In this document: positions 1-5,620 of the stretch, in pieces
Layout: each line of letters opens with the position of its first letter
How positions within the stretch are numbered: position 1 is the first letter of the stretch
DNA from: Candidatus Kapaibacterium sp.
GTDB lineage: Bacteria > Bacteroidota > Ignavibacteria > Kapaibacteriales > UBA961
Direction: 5' to 3'
Assembly (NCBI GenBank): GCA_023259575.1
Contig: JALRHN010000110.1
Location: 1-6,802, forward strand
DNA: 6,802 nt
Translations under genes and position numbers: made by a program
The notes under the pieces: generated by a model
The model's input: the letters and a program-made list of their open reading frames with translations, nothing else
Database searches by the model: none
What the model was told of the DNA's origin: nothing

Positions 1-67
1 ACTCTAATTTAAACAACATATTAATTACTTCACCAAACATTTTTTCCATGTCTTTAAAGATTCTCAT
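1..67 (-). CDS. Partial unidentified protein, N-terminal 22 residues
   Basis: The first 22 codons of a gene read leftward out of the window, from an ATG at 67-65, with no stop before the edge. The visible residues begin MRIFKDMEKMFGEVIN, a short basic start followed by what looks like an amphipathic helix. The reason to believe it is a gene is its ribosome binding site: AAAGGAG at 80-74 on the minus strand, six bases before the ATG. It is transcribed divergently from the Hsp70 gene across a 125-base gap. Too little is visible to assign a family. An in-frame ATG at residue 7 is possible but lacks a comparable binding site. Confidence 0.6.
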   Translation of the reverse strand, partial: MRIFKDMEKMFGEVINMLFKLE

Positions 68-80
68 ATCCTTCTCCTTT
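68..80 (-). promoter_or_regulatory. Strong Shine-Dalgarno site for the left-edge gene
   Basis: The minus strand reads AAAGGAGAAGGAT directly before the ATG at 67-65. The AAGGAG core is nearly a perfect complement to the 16S rRNA tail, at six-base spacing. It is the main evidence that the truncated reading frame at the left edge is real and starts there. Confidence 0.65.
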
Positions 81-192
81 ATAAGTTAATATCCACAACT
101 ATATGGAAAGAGAATCTACGGTGATTGCCCTCAACTATTGTACCAAATCTAAGATATAATATCCTGTACAATATATTAAAAAGAGGTTAAAT
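81..192. promoter_or_regulatory. Divergent intergenic region with possible Hsp70 operon promoter
   Basis: This AT-rich gap separates the left-edge minus gene from the plus-strand operon and should hold promoters for both. A perfect TATAAT hexamer lies at 155-160, 32 bases before the Hsp70 ATG, but no sigma70-like -35 hexamer sits at the right distance; TTGCCC at 125-130 is 24 bases away, too far. The Hsp70 ribosome binding site is AAGAGG at 181-186, six bases before the ATG. No CIRCE-like inverted repeat or other clear operator was seen. Confidence 0.3.
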
Positions 193-1926
193 ATGCCAGT
201 AACGGTAGGAATTGATTTAGGAACAACTAATTCTGTAGTAGCTTACATTGATAGTAACGGTAATCCACAAGTTTTAACAAATGAAGAAGGATTTCGCACT
301 ACTCCATCTGTTGTGTCATTTTCCGGGCAAGAAATTTTAGTTGGCCTATCTGCAGTTGATAATGAAAATGAAAATCCAGCTGAAACTATTAGATCTGTTA
401 AAAGAAATATGGGCAAAAATTTTACATATGTCCTAAATAATAAAGAATATTCACCGGAGCAAATTTCCTCATTTATTTTATCAAAGCTTAAAAAAGATGC
501 AGAAACATTTATTGGTGACACTATCGATTCTGCTGTTATAACCGTTCCTGCATATTTTAATAATGACCAAAGAAAAGCCACTAAAGTTGCTGCAGAATTA
601 GCTGGTCTTAGAGTTTCCAGAATCATAAATGAACCTACTGCTGCTTCTCTTGCTTATGGTTTAGACAAGAATCTTAATCAAACTATTCTTGTATACGATT
701 TAGGCGGAGGAACTTTCGATGTTACCGTACTTAAAATCGCTGAAGGAATGGATTTTCATGTTTTAAGTACTTCAGGTGACACAGAACTAGGTGGCGATGA
801 TTTTGATAAATGTTTAGTAGATTTAATTGTAGAAAAACACGGTATTAATCAAAGTAATGACCCTAGATTAAGAAATGCAGCAGAAAAAGCCAAAAAAGAA
901 CTATCATTTAAAACAGAAACTAATGTATCTATTCCTTATTATGAATTTGTAGATGGCAAACCAATTAATTTAAAAGTAACAATCAATAGGGAAGAGTTTC
1001 AAGATAAAATTCAAAGTTTAATTGATAAAACTAAAAAATGTGTAGATCAAGCACTTTTTGATGCTGGCCTTAAGTTTCATGACATTGATGAAGTTGTTTT
1101 TGTAGGCGGGTCAACTAGAGTTCCATACATATCTGAATCCGTAAAAGCATGGACAAATAAGAATCCTAACAAGTCCATTAATCCAGATGAGGCTGTGGCA
1201 ATAGGAGCAGCCATTCAAGCAAATATTTTGTCTGGAAATAGTGATAAGGTAATTTTTCTTGTAGATGTCACTCCCTTATCTCTTGGAATTGAAACTCAGG
1301 GTGGTTTGATGAATGTTATGATTAAAAGAAACTCATCAATTCCAGCAGAAGTAACAGAAACATTTACTACAGCTTTTGATAATCAGGAAAAAGTAGATGT
1401 CTCAATTTATCAAGGCGAAAGACCACAAGCAGTTTTTAATCATTTATTGGGAAAGATTACTTTAGATGGTATTAAAAAAGCTTCTAGAGGTGTGCCAAAA
1501 ATCGAAGTTACATTTGAAATTGATTCTAATGGTATTCTTTCAGTGATGGCAAAAGATGAAGATTCTGGAATTTCAAAATATCTTACTCTTGAAGGTTCAT
1601 CATCTTTGACAAGCGACCAAATTCAAAAGCTAATCCAAGAAGCTGAAAATAATAAAAATGATGATAAATTATTCTTGGAAATTTCTAACATTAAATCTCA
1701 ATTGACAGACAGGATTATTCAGATTGAGGAATTGTTAAGAACAGATGTATTGCCACGACATATAGTAGAAGATTTAACTGATATGAAAAAATCTCTTCAA
1801 GAATCTAGCGAGTCTAATAATATTGAGATGTTGACCGGCTTGCTAGAATCTACAAATGATGATATAAAAGAATATAGTCAAATTGTTTACAAAAAGGCAA
1901 AAGAACATGTCACTCAAAAACTATGA
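193..1926 (+). CDS. dnaK: DnaK-type Hsp70 chaperone, short C-terminus
   Basis: An ATP-dependent chaperone that binds exposed hydrophobic peptide segments, normally with a J-domain protein and a nucleotide exchange factor, in the cytoplasm. The ATPase domain spans about residues 1-350. It has the phosphate-1 loop GIDLGTTNS (6-14, Asp8), Lys70, the Hsp70 signature around INEPTAAS (145-152, Glu147), the phosphate-2 loop YDLGGGTFD (168-176, Asp169, Thr174) and the adenosine motif VFVGGSTRVP (302-311). The linker is IFLV-D (354-358) where DnaK usually has VLLL-D. The beta substrate domain covers about 359-470 (DVTPLSLGIET) and the helical lid 471-577. At 577 residues it lacks the disordered acidic tail of cellular DnaK (605-640). 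The roughly 24-residue ATPase insertion of proteobacterial DnaK is also absent, as in Gram-positive forms. It is the first gene of an operon, overlapping RNase HII by 20 bases. No dnaJ or grpE is present here. The family call is secure; its role in the phage is inferred. Confidence 0.96.
   Translation: MPVTVGIDLGTTNSVVAYIDSNGNPQVLTNEEGFRTTPSVVSFSGQEILVGLSAVDNENENPAETIRSVKRNMGKNFTYVLNNKEYSPEQISSFILSKLKKDAETFIGDTIDSAVITVPAYFNNDQRKATKVAAELAGLRVSRIINEPTAASLAYGLDKNLNQTILVYDLGGGTFDVTVLKIAEGMDFHVLSTSGDTELGGDDFDKCLVDLIVEKHGINQSNDPRLRNAAEKAKKELSFKTETNVSIPYYEFVDGKPINLKVTINREEFQDKIQSLIDKTKKCVDQALFDAGLKFHDIDEVVFVGGSTRVPYISESVKAWTNKNPNKSINPDEAVAIGAAIQANILSGNSDKVIFLVDVTPLSLGIETQGGLMNVMIKRNSSIPAEVTETFTTAFDNQEKVDVSIYQGERPQAVFNHLLGKITLDGIKKASRGVPKIEVTFEIDSNGILSVMAKDEDSGISKYLTLEGSSSLTSDQIQKLIQEAENNKNDDKLFLEISNIKSQLTDRIIQIEELLRTDVLPRHIVEDLTDMKKSLQESSESNNIEMLTGLLESTNDDIKEYSQIVYKKAKEHVTQKL
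1891..1897 (+). promoter_or_regulatory. Ribosome binding site fixing the RNase HII start
   Basis: AAAAAGG lies nine bases before the ATG at 1907-1909, inside the end of the Hsp70 gene. It favours that ATG over the upstream in-frame TTG at 1883, which has no such site before it and would add eight residues with no counterpart in the family. Confidence 0.55.
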
Positions 1927-2506
1927 TGATGATTTAAGAAGCGTTCATGGAGAATATATTGCTGGAATAGATGAATGTGGTAGAGGATCTTGTGCAGGTA
2001 GTATTGTTGCTGCTTGTGTTTTAATGGATTCTACTGTTTTTATCCCAGGCGTTAATGATTCTAAAAAGCTCTCAGAGAAAAAAAGAGATGAATTATATGA
2101 GCAAATTTTAAAAAATGCTATAAAGATTCATGTTTCTACTCGTGATCAATATTTCATCGATAAACATGGAATAAATCGGGCAAATAAAGAGATCATAGAA
2201 GAATCTGCTTTAGAGGTTTTAAAATATCATAAAGTAGATTTATTTATCTTAGATCAAGCCTCCGATATTAGCTTAAAAAATATGCACATGCTACCTAAAG
2301 CCGATTCGACTAGTTTTGTGGTAGCATGTGCAAGCATAGTAGCTAAAGTTATTCAGTGTCGCTTAATGAAAGATTTGGATGAACAATATCCCAATTACAA
2401 ATTTTTATCAAACAAGGGATATTTAACTAAAGATCATATTCAAGCTATTATAGAAAATGGATTAACAGATGTTCACAGGAAATCGTATTCTTATAAATTT
2501 ATTTGA
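1907..2506 (+). CDS. rnhB: Ribonuclease HII
   Basis: An endonuclease that cuts the RNA strand of RNA-DNA hybrids and nicks 5' of single ribonucleotides in DNA, using two metal ions. The 199-residue product is close to the bacterial norm (E. coli 198). Starting from the ATG at 1907, the four acidic catalytic residues are Asp22 and Glu23 (in GIDECGRG), Asp116 (in FILDQ) and Asp133 (in KADS, matching KGDS in E. coli). The GRG ribonucleotide-sensing motif is at 25-27, DSKKLSEKKR at 51-60, and the KGY tyrosine that packs against the ribonucleotide is Tyr172. All expected active-site residues are present, so it is probably active. It overlaps Hsp70 by 20 bases and the MerC-like gene by 38, which points to co-expression. 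In a phage it could remove replication primers (inference). Cys24 is where valine is common. Confidence 0.95.
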   Translation: MSLKNYDDDLRSVHGEYIAGIDECGRGSCAGSIVAACVLMDSTVFIPGVNDSKKLSEKKRDELYEQILKNAIKIHVSTRDQYFIDKHGINRANKEIIEESALEVLKYHKVDLFILDQASDISLKNMHMLPKADSTSFVVACASIVAKVIQCRLMKDLDEQYPNYKFLSNKGYLTKDHIQAIIENGLTDVHRKSYSYKFI

Positions 2507-2882
2507 AAAGCTTGGGTATTCTGCATCCTTTATTTGTGCAATTCACTGCACATTGATGCCAATATTAATGACCTTTTTGCCTTTATTGGGAATTAGTATG
2601 TTTGCAGATGAAAATCTTGAATTAATTTTATTGTTGTTATCAGGAATTTCAGGATTATTAACTATGTGCTTTGGATATAAAAGGCATAAATCAATCAAAG
2701 CATCTCTGTATTTTTATGTTGGGTTTGGGATGGTTGCTCTCATTCACACATTACATGAACATATAAATAAGAGCAACCTTGTGTTTAATTTGTTACTAGT
2801 TTTAGGATCTATTTTGATAATTTACTCATATAAGATAAACAAAAGTTTATGCGAATCTTGTAAATTATGCAAAAATCACTAA
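2469..2882 (+). CDS. MerC-like small integral membrane protein
   Basis: A 137-residue protein with four predicted membrane segments at about 17-41, 48-69, 77-95 and 103-121. The first holds CAIHC (Cys23, His26, Cys27), the CxxHC pair that marks MerC-domain proteins. The basic loop YKRHKS (70-75) and the cysteine-rich end LCESCKLC (Cys128, Cys131, Cys134) also fit the family. Classical MerC moves mercuric ion across the inner membrane, but many MerC-domain proteins sit outside mercury operons and have no proven substrate. No merR, merT or merA is nearby, so a mercury role is not supported; transport or sensing of some thiophilic metal is the most that can be inferred. The ATG at 2469 is the only start ahead of the CxxHC motif. 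Its binding site is weak (TGGA at 2458-2461), so translation may depend on coupling to RNase HII, which it overlaps by 38 bases. Confidence 0.82.
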   Translation: MFTGNRILINLFEKLGYSASFICAIHCTLMPILMTFLPLLGISMFADENLELILLLLSGISGLLTMCFGYKRHKSIKASLYFYVGFGMVALIHTLHEHINKSNLVFNLLLVLGSILIIYSYKINKSLCESCKLCKNH

Positions 2883-3898
2883 GCTGTGGTAACCCAGCAG
2901 GTGAATCCGAAGTCTACAGTAAGAAGACCGTTGGTGATCTCGAAGTTAGACTTGTTGATGACCGATCTTGTAAGGTTGAGCGATGGGAGAAGGCTGACCC
3001 ATGCATCAGTTGTTGGGTTGTAGATCTCAAAGGAGAACGCAACTGATTCATAAACAGCTCCACCAGGGATTTGAAGTGTAAGGTCTCCAGAAGATGGCTC
3101 GTTTACACCGTAGGTAAGGTTGATAGATTCATCTAATGTACCTGCGGTATAGTCAGTGAAGTCACCGTCAGAGTTAAGGTCTTGTAAAAGAACAGCAGCC
3201 TTACCACCACCGGAGATTTCTACACCAGTGATACCAATAAATGGGAATTGGTTACCGAAGGAGTATTGTGTACCACCTGTATTAGGAATGGTAACAAGCT
3301 CACCTTGTCCGGTTTCGTCCATAAGGTTGGTCGATGTAGCATTAGGAACGAGGAAGTACTTCTTGTCAACTTGGGACTTGACTTCAATGTTCGCTTCAAT
3401 AACGAAGAATGTTCTACCACCGATGTTTACACGGAAGTCGTAGAATCTTGCAACTCTTGTAGGACCACCAGCAGAAACTGGGCTCAAAGCAGGAATTGGG
3501 CTATTGACTAACTGGAAGTAACCAGCAAGCGAAGATGCAGCCGAACCATCAGACATAAGAGACATGGAAACCGAAGCTCCACCCTCAGAAACTCTAAAGT
3601 TTGCATTTTGAAGCAATGGCAATGTAGCTGTCGAAGGAGAAAGAATTTCAGTAATCTTTGTATTAGCAAGCGATCTACCGTCATGAGCAGAAGCACCACC
3701 GACAAGAATTGGAGCTTGGATCGAAATGTCTTCTGTTACGCCACCAATGTCCAAGATAGCCGAAAGAGGAGTTCCTTGGACGTAGCTCTTAGGGCTAACT
3801 TCCATCGATCTATTTCTAGATGCATTTTCAACGATGTACGAAGTCCCACCAATTCTGAGGGTCTTATATACACCGTAAAGGTTATTATTAAGAGGCAT
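2879..3898 (-). CDS. Tail-tube-like major virion protein, duplicated fold
   Basis: A 339-residue beta-rich protein (Gly, Ser, Thr and Val rich, no signal peptide or membrane segment), probably a phage tail tube or closely related virion subunit. Two similar halves can be seen. YKTLRIGGTSYIVENA (11-26) resembles YDFRVNIGGRTFFVIEA (153-169), and RVSEGGASVSMSL (102-114) resembles VEISGGGKAAVLL (226-238). Its N-terminus also matches residues 19-74 of the upstream tube-like protein, including an (I/V)QG..(P)..A pattern followed by IG. G+C is clearly higher than in its neighbours, all eight lysines use AAG, and Phe and Tyr favour TTC and TAC, suggesting very high expression. The start ATG has a strong AGGTGG site (3910-3905) six bases away. 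A 92-base gap separates it from the upstream gene. Its TAG stop interlocks with the MerC-like gene's TAA. It could instead be another tube-fold protein such as a tail terminator or decoration protein. Confidence 0.68.
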   Translation of the reverse strand: MPLNNNLYGVYKTLRIGGTSYIVENASRNRSMEVSPKSYVQGTPLSAILDIGGVTEDISIQAPILVGGASAHDGRSLANTKITEILSPSTATLPLLQNANFRVSEGGASVSMSLMSDGSAASSLAGYFQLVNSPIPALSPVSAGGPTRVARFYDFRVNIGGRTFFVIEANIEVKSQVDKKYFLVPNATSTNLMDETGQGELVTIPNTGGTQYSFGNQFPFIGITGVEISGGGKAAVLLQDLNSDGDFTDYTAGTLDESINLTYGVNEPSSGDLTLQIPGGAVYESVAFSFEIYNPTTDAWVSLLPSLNLTRSVINKSNFEITNGLLTVDFGFTCWVTTA

Positions 3899-3990
3899 GT
3901 TGTTCCACCTATAAATTTAAATTTCGTTTTTGCGACACGATATAACTTTTTATATTACAAGAATTCTTTATTTTCCTTGTTATTAAAGAT
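3899..3990 (-). promoter_or_regulatory. AT-rich leader with candidate late promoter
   Basis: A 92-base gap between the two tube-like genes, the only sizeable spacing between genes within the second structural unit. On the minus strand it holds TATAAAAA at 3954-3947, one base from the T4-type late promoter TATAAATA and 48 bases before the start codon. The same octamer precedes the gene at 6025. Palindromes AAGAATTCTT (3959-3968) and AAATTTAAATTT (3913-3924) flank it, and an ATATAA/TTATAT pair could form a weak hairpin. No sigma70 -35/-10 pair at proper spacing was found. A separate promoter here would explain extra expression of the downstream gene, but such AT-rich strings arise easily by chance. 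Confidence 0.3.
3905..3910 (-). promoter_or_regulatory. Strong AGGTGG ribosome binding site
   Basis: AGGTGG on the minus strand sits six bases before the ATG at 3898-3896. The same hexamer serves the adjacent tube-like gene at 4954-4949. It confirms the start codon and fits strong translation of this gene. Confidence 0.6.
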
Positions 3991-4941
3991 TTATTCATTA
4001 AAAGTAAAAAGTCCTCCTGCTGTCATTGGTTCATTAGGAGCTTGAATTTTAGTCCAAGATGTAGTTCTCTTAAGAATTTTAGCAGACAAAGGTACATCAG
4101 ATATATTGAAAAGTGGATGATGAAAGGTTATTTGCAACTTACCAAGCTTAAAAGTTAAATTTTCATTAACCATCCAGCCACCATGAATGTGTTGATGTAA
4201 TTCTAATCCTCTTCTCATAACTTCATTCATTTCTCCAGTCCACTTAGTACCTTTAACACCTATGAATTGGACTTGATCATTTCTTTGTGCAACTGTTGTA
4301 CTAATAGGCATAAGAAAAGCATGTGTTTCAGATTGATTTTCAATATTTATGCTGAATCCTGATAAAGATCTCATTTGACTTTCTTCTCTGTAAGCATCTA
4401 GATCAAGCCAAGATAAAGCTCTTTTTAAGTATGTAGCATCAGAAGGAGCAACATATCCCAAACTGGTTCTTACATCTATCATTCCAACAAAATCTGCTGT
4501 CAATTTTGCATATTCATCATCAGGAGAACAGTTAATTTTTAAATTTTTTATTAAAACACAATCTAAAGACAAAAGTTCATTGTTAATTGTTGGAACACTA
4601 CCTGCAGTTAAACCATAATGAGAAGCTACGTGGTTTGTATCTATCCTTAAAGCTGTCATGGGATTTTCAGCATGTTTCAATAATTCTTTAACAGCAGGAT
4701 CTAAATTTCCATTTCTATCAACACGTAATGGACAAGTCAATGATCCTTCAAATCTTTTAGCACCAATGTTTGAAATAGCTGCTCCTGGTCCACCTTGTAT
4801 GAAGTTTTGATTAATTTCTATATCTTGTTTTTGATTAATACTAAAATCATCAACCATAAGATAATAATTATTTACTTTTAAACTTCTTATTAATAAACCA
4901 GTTGCACCCTCATGATTATTTATAGGACCAGGATAAGGCAT
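3991..4941 (-). CDS. Tail-tube-like protein
   Basis: A 316-residue soluble beta protein with the strand order of phage tail tube subunits. It has an N-terminal strand pair with a long loop (LIRSLKVNNYYLMVDDF, 17-33, then IQGGPGAA, 48-55). A central strand pair NLKINCSPDDEYAKLTADFVG (133-153) is the (K)(V/I)xx...A.(V/L)(T/S)x(D/E)F.G pattern of tube proteins. A second sheet begins SGFSINIENQ (194-203), followed by IGVKGTKWTGEMNEVM (227-242) and NLTFKLGKLQITFHHP (261-276). It is longer than simple tube proteins (about 140-250). Lysine is mainly AAA, typical of the AT-rich surroundings. The start is set by AGGTGG at 4954-4949, seven bases upstream and inside the last codons of the preceding gene; only four bases separate the two frames. 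It looks like a divergent paralogue of the next gene downstream. It could be a minor tube or tail-completion protein. Confidence 0.65.
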   Translation of the reverse strand: MPYPGPINNHEGATGLLIRSLKVNNYYLMVDDFSINQKQDIEINQNFIQGGPGAAISNIGAKRFEGSLTCPLRVDRNGNLDPAVKELLKHAENPMTALRIDTNHVASHYGLTAGSVPTINNELLSLDCVLIKNLKINCSPDDEYAKLTADFVGMIDVRTSLGYVAPSDATYLKRALSWLDLDAYREESQMRSLSGFSINIENQSETHAFLMPISTTVAQRNDQVQFIGVKGTKWTGEMNEVMRRGLELHQHIHGGWMVNENLTFKLGKLQITFHHPLFNISDVPLSAKILKRTTSWTKIQAPNEPMTAGGLFTFNE

Positions 4942-4945
4942 CTAA

Positions 4946-5245
4946 TTACCACCTTGAATCTTCTACTTCAAACATGCCTTTTTGAGCAATTGAAATATCA
5001 CCATACGATTCCCAAGTGTATCTATATTTTCCGGGTAATAAAGCTAACCACTCAACGTAATAAATGCCAGTAGCTCCATTGTCATGCTTAAGTTGAACAT
5101 TTGTGCCGTAAACATAAGTAGTGGTGACATCAGCTGGATCAGTAATTAAGAATCTAATACCCGTAGGATCTGTCAAAGTTCCATCTCTTAATTTTACTTG
5201 AGCTTCAATCCTAATCGTAGAATTCGAATATAATTTTTGATTCAT
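4946..5245 (-). CDS. Small Ig-like beta-sandwich phage protein
   Basis: A 99-residue protein made almost entirely of short beta strands, with no signal peptide or membrane segment. The pattern from about IRIEAQVKLRDG (12-23) through FLITDP (32-37) and TTTYVYG (41-47) to GIYYVEWLALLPGKYRYTWE (60-79) and the closing KGMFEVED (89-96) matches small Ig-like proteins that recur in tailed-phage structural gene clusters. Their exact role (connector, decoration or tail accessory) is often unassigned. It is the first gene after the terminator at 5294-5322. It has an AGAGG site (5257-5253) seven bases before the ATG and is four bases ahead of the tube-like gene, whose ribosome binding site lies in its last codons, so the two are likely coupled. 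Confidence 0.7.
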   Translation of the reverse strand: MNQKLYSNSTIRIEAQVKLRDGTLTDPTGIRFLITDPADVTTTYVYGTNVQLKHDNGATGIYYVEWLALLPGKYRYTWESYGDISIAQKGMFEVEDSRW

Positions 5246-5293
5246 AGCGTTACCTCTTTAAATATATTCTTAAATGAATGCTAGTATTCTTAC
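5246..5293 (-). promoter_or_regulatory. Probable promoter region for the tube-protein unit
   Basis: These 48 bases lie between the terminator hairpin and the ATG at 5245. Because the hairpin should stop transcripts from upstream genes, a promoter is expected here for the 5245-2879 unit. The minus strand is AT-rich with TTGTAA at 5297-5292 and AATATATTTAAA further on, but no spacing matches a sigma70 promoter well, so the element itself is not identified. Confidence 0.25.
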
Positions 5294-5322
5294 AAAAAAA
5301 GCCAGCATAAAGCTGGCTTTTT
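5294..5322. terminator. Bidirectional intrinsic terminator
   Basis: A perfect hairpin: GCCAGC (5301-5306), loop ATAAA (5307-5311), GCTGGC (5312-5317). The stem extends by five A-T pairs (5296-5300 with 5318-5322), giving an 11-pair stem and a U tract on either strand. On the minus strand it lies 20 bases past the stop of the 86-residue gene and ends in seven T residues, so it should end transcripts from the upstream structural genes. No gene on the plus strand seems to need it. Confidence 0.9.
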
Positions 5323-5341
5323 AAGGATAAATATTTGATTG

Positions 5342-5602
5342 TTACTTCTCGTTCCAAGCAACACTTTCTGCAGATTCAATAGATGAGGTATTCATGCTTT
5401 GTGCAGCTGGGGCCATATTCCTAAGAACTTCTAATTCTTCAGGAGTAATTCCACCAATTTTTCTCACAATTTCTGCCTCAATTAATCTTGCCTTAACAGC
5501 TGCAGCAACTTGATCTAATTCTACATTTGCAACTTCTACAGCTCTTTGTTTTTCAGTCCAAAGCTCATTAAGTTGCTCGTCAGTTAATGTTGAAAAATCC
5601 AT
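5342..5602 (-). CDS. Small helical protein of unknown function
   Basis: An 86-residue protein not recognised as any named family. About residues 5-65 look almost wholly helical, with heptad-like spacing of hydrophobic residues (TLTDEQLNELWTEKQ, then VANVELDQVAAAVKARL), a short break at IGG (49-51), and a second helix from TPEELEVLRNM. The last 20 residues are Ser, Ala and Asn rich and probably disordered. A short coiled coil with a flexible tail would suit a tail-assembly or virion accessory role, but that is inference from position only. It begins 18 bases after the upstream gene's stop, with an AGGA site (5616-5613) ten bases before the ATG. It is the last gene before the terminator. Confidence 0.72.
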   Translation of the reverse strand: MDFSTLTDEQLNELWTEKQRAVEVANVELDQVAAAVKARLIEAEIVRKIGGITPEELEVLRNMAPAAQSMNTSSIESAESVAWNEK

Positions 5603-5620
5603 TTTATTTAATTCCTAAAA

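Noticed and set aside
243..626. Minus-strand 127-codon open frame inside the Hsp70 gene
   Set aside because: It is fully antisense to highly conserved ATPase-domain codons, with no ribosome binding site or family resemblance.
1883..1906. TTG codon at 1883 as an upstream start for RNase HII
   Set aside because: It would add eight residues with no family counterpart, and the AAAAAGG site is placed for the ATG at 1907 instead.
2469..2882. Reading the MerC-like gene as part of a mercury resistance operon
   Set aside because: No regulator, MerT, MerP or reductase is present, and MerC-domain proteins are often found outside mercury operons.
193..2882. The plus-strand operon as host chromosome flanking a prophage edge
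   Set aside because: Not excluded, but no attachment repeat, integrase or tRNA is seen, and the direct stop-codon overlap with a structural gene argues for one compact genome.
3156..3705. Several short open frames on both strands within the 339-residue structural gene
   Set aside because: They exist because of this gene's codon bias; none has a plausible product or translation signal, and the coding frame is clear.
3913..3968. Palindromes in the 3899-3990 gap as a transcription terminator
   Set aside because: They are purely AT-rich or too short, with no GC stem followed by a T tract in either direction.
3608..4045. Plus-strand 145-codon open frame
   Set aside because: It lies antisense to the end of one tube-like gene, a gap and the start of the other. 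Its product is Arg/Ser/Cys-rich without a recognisable pattern, so it is a shadow frame.
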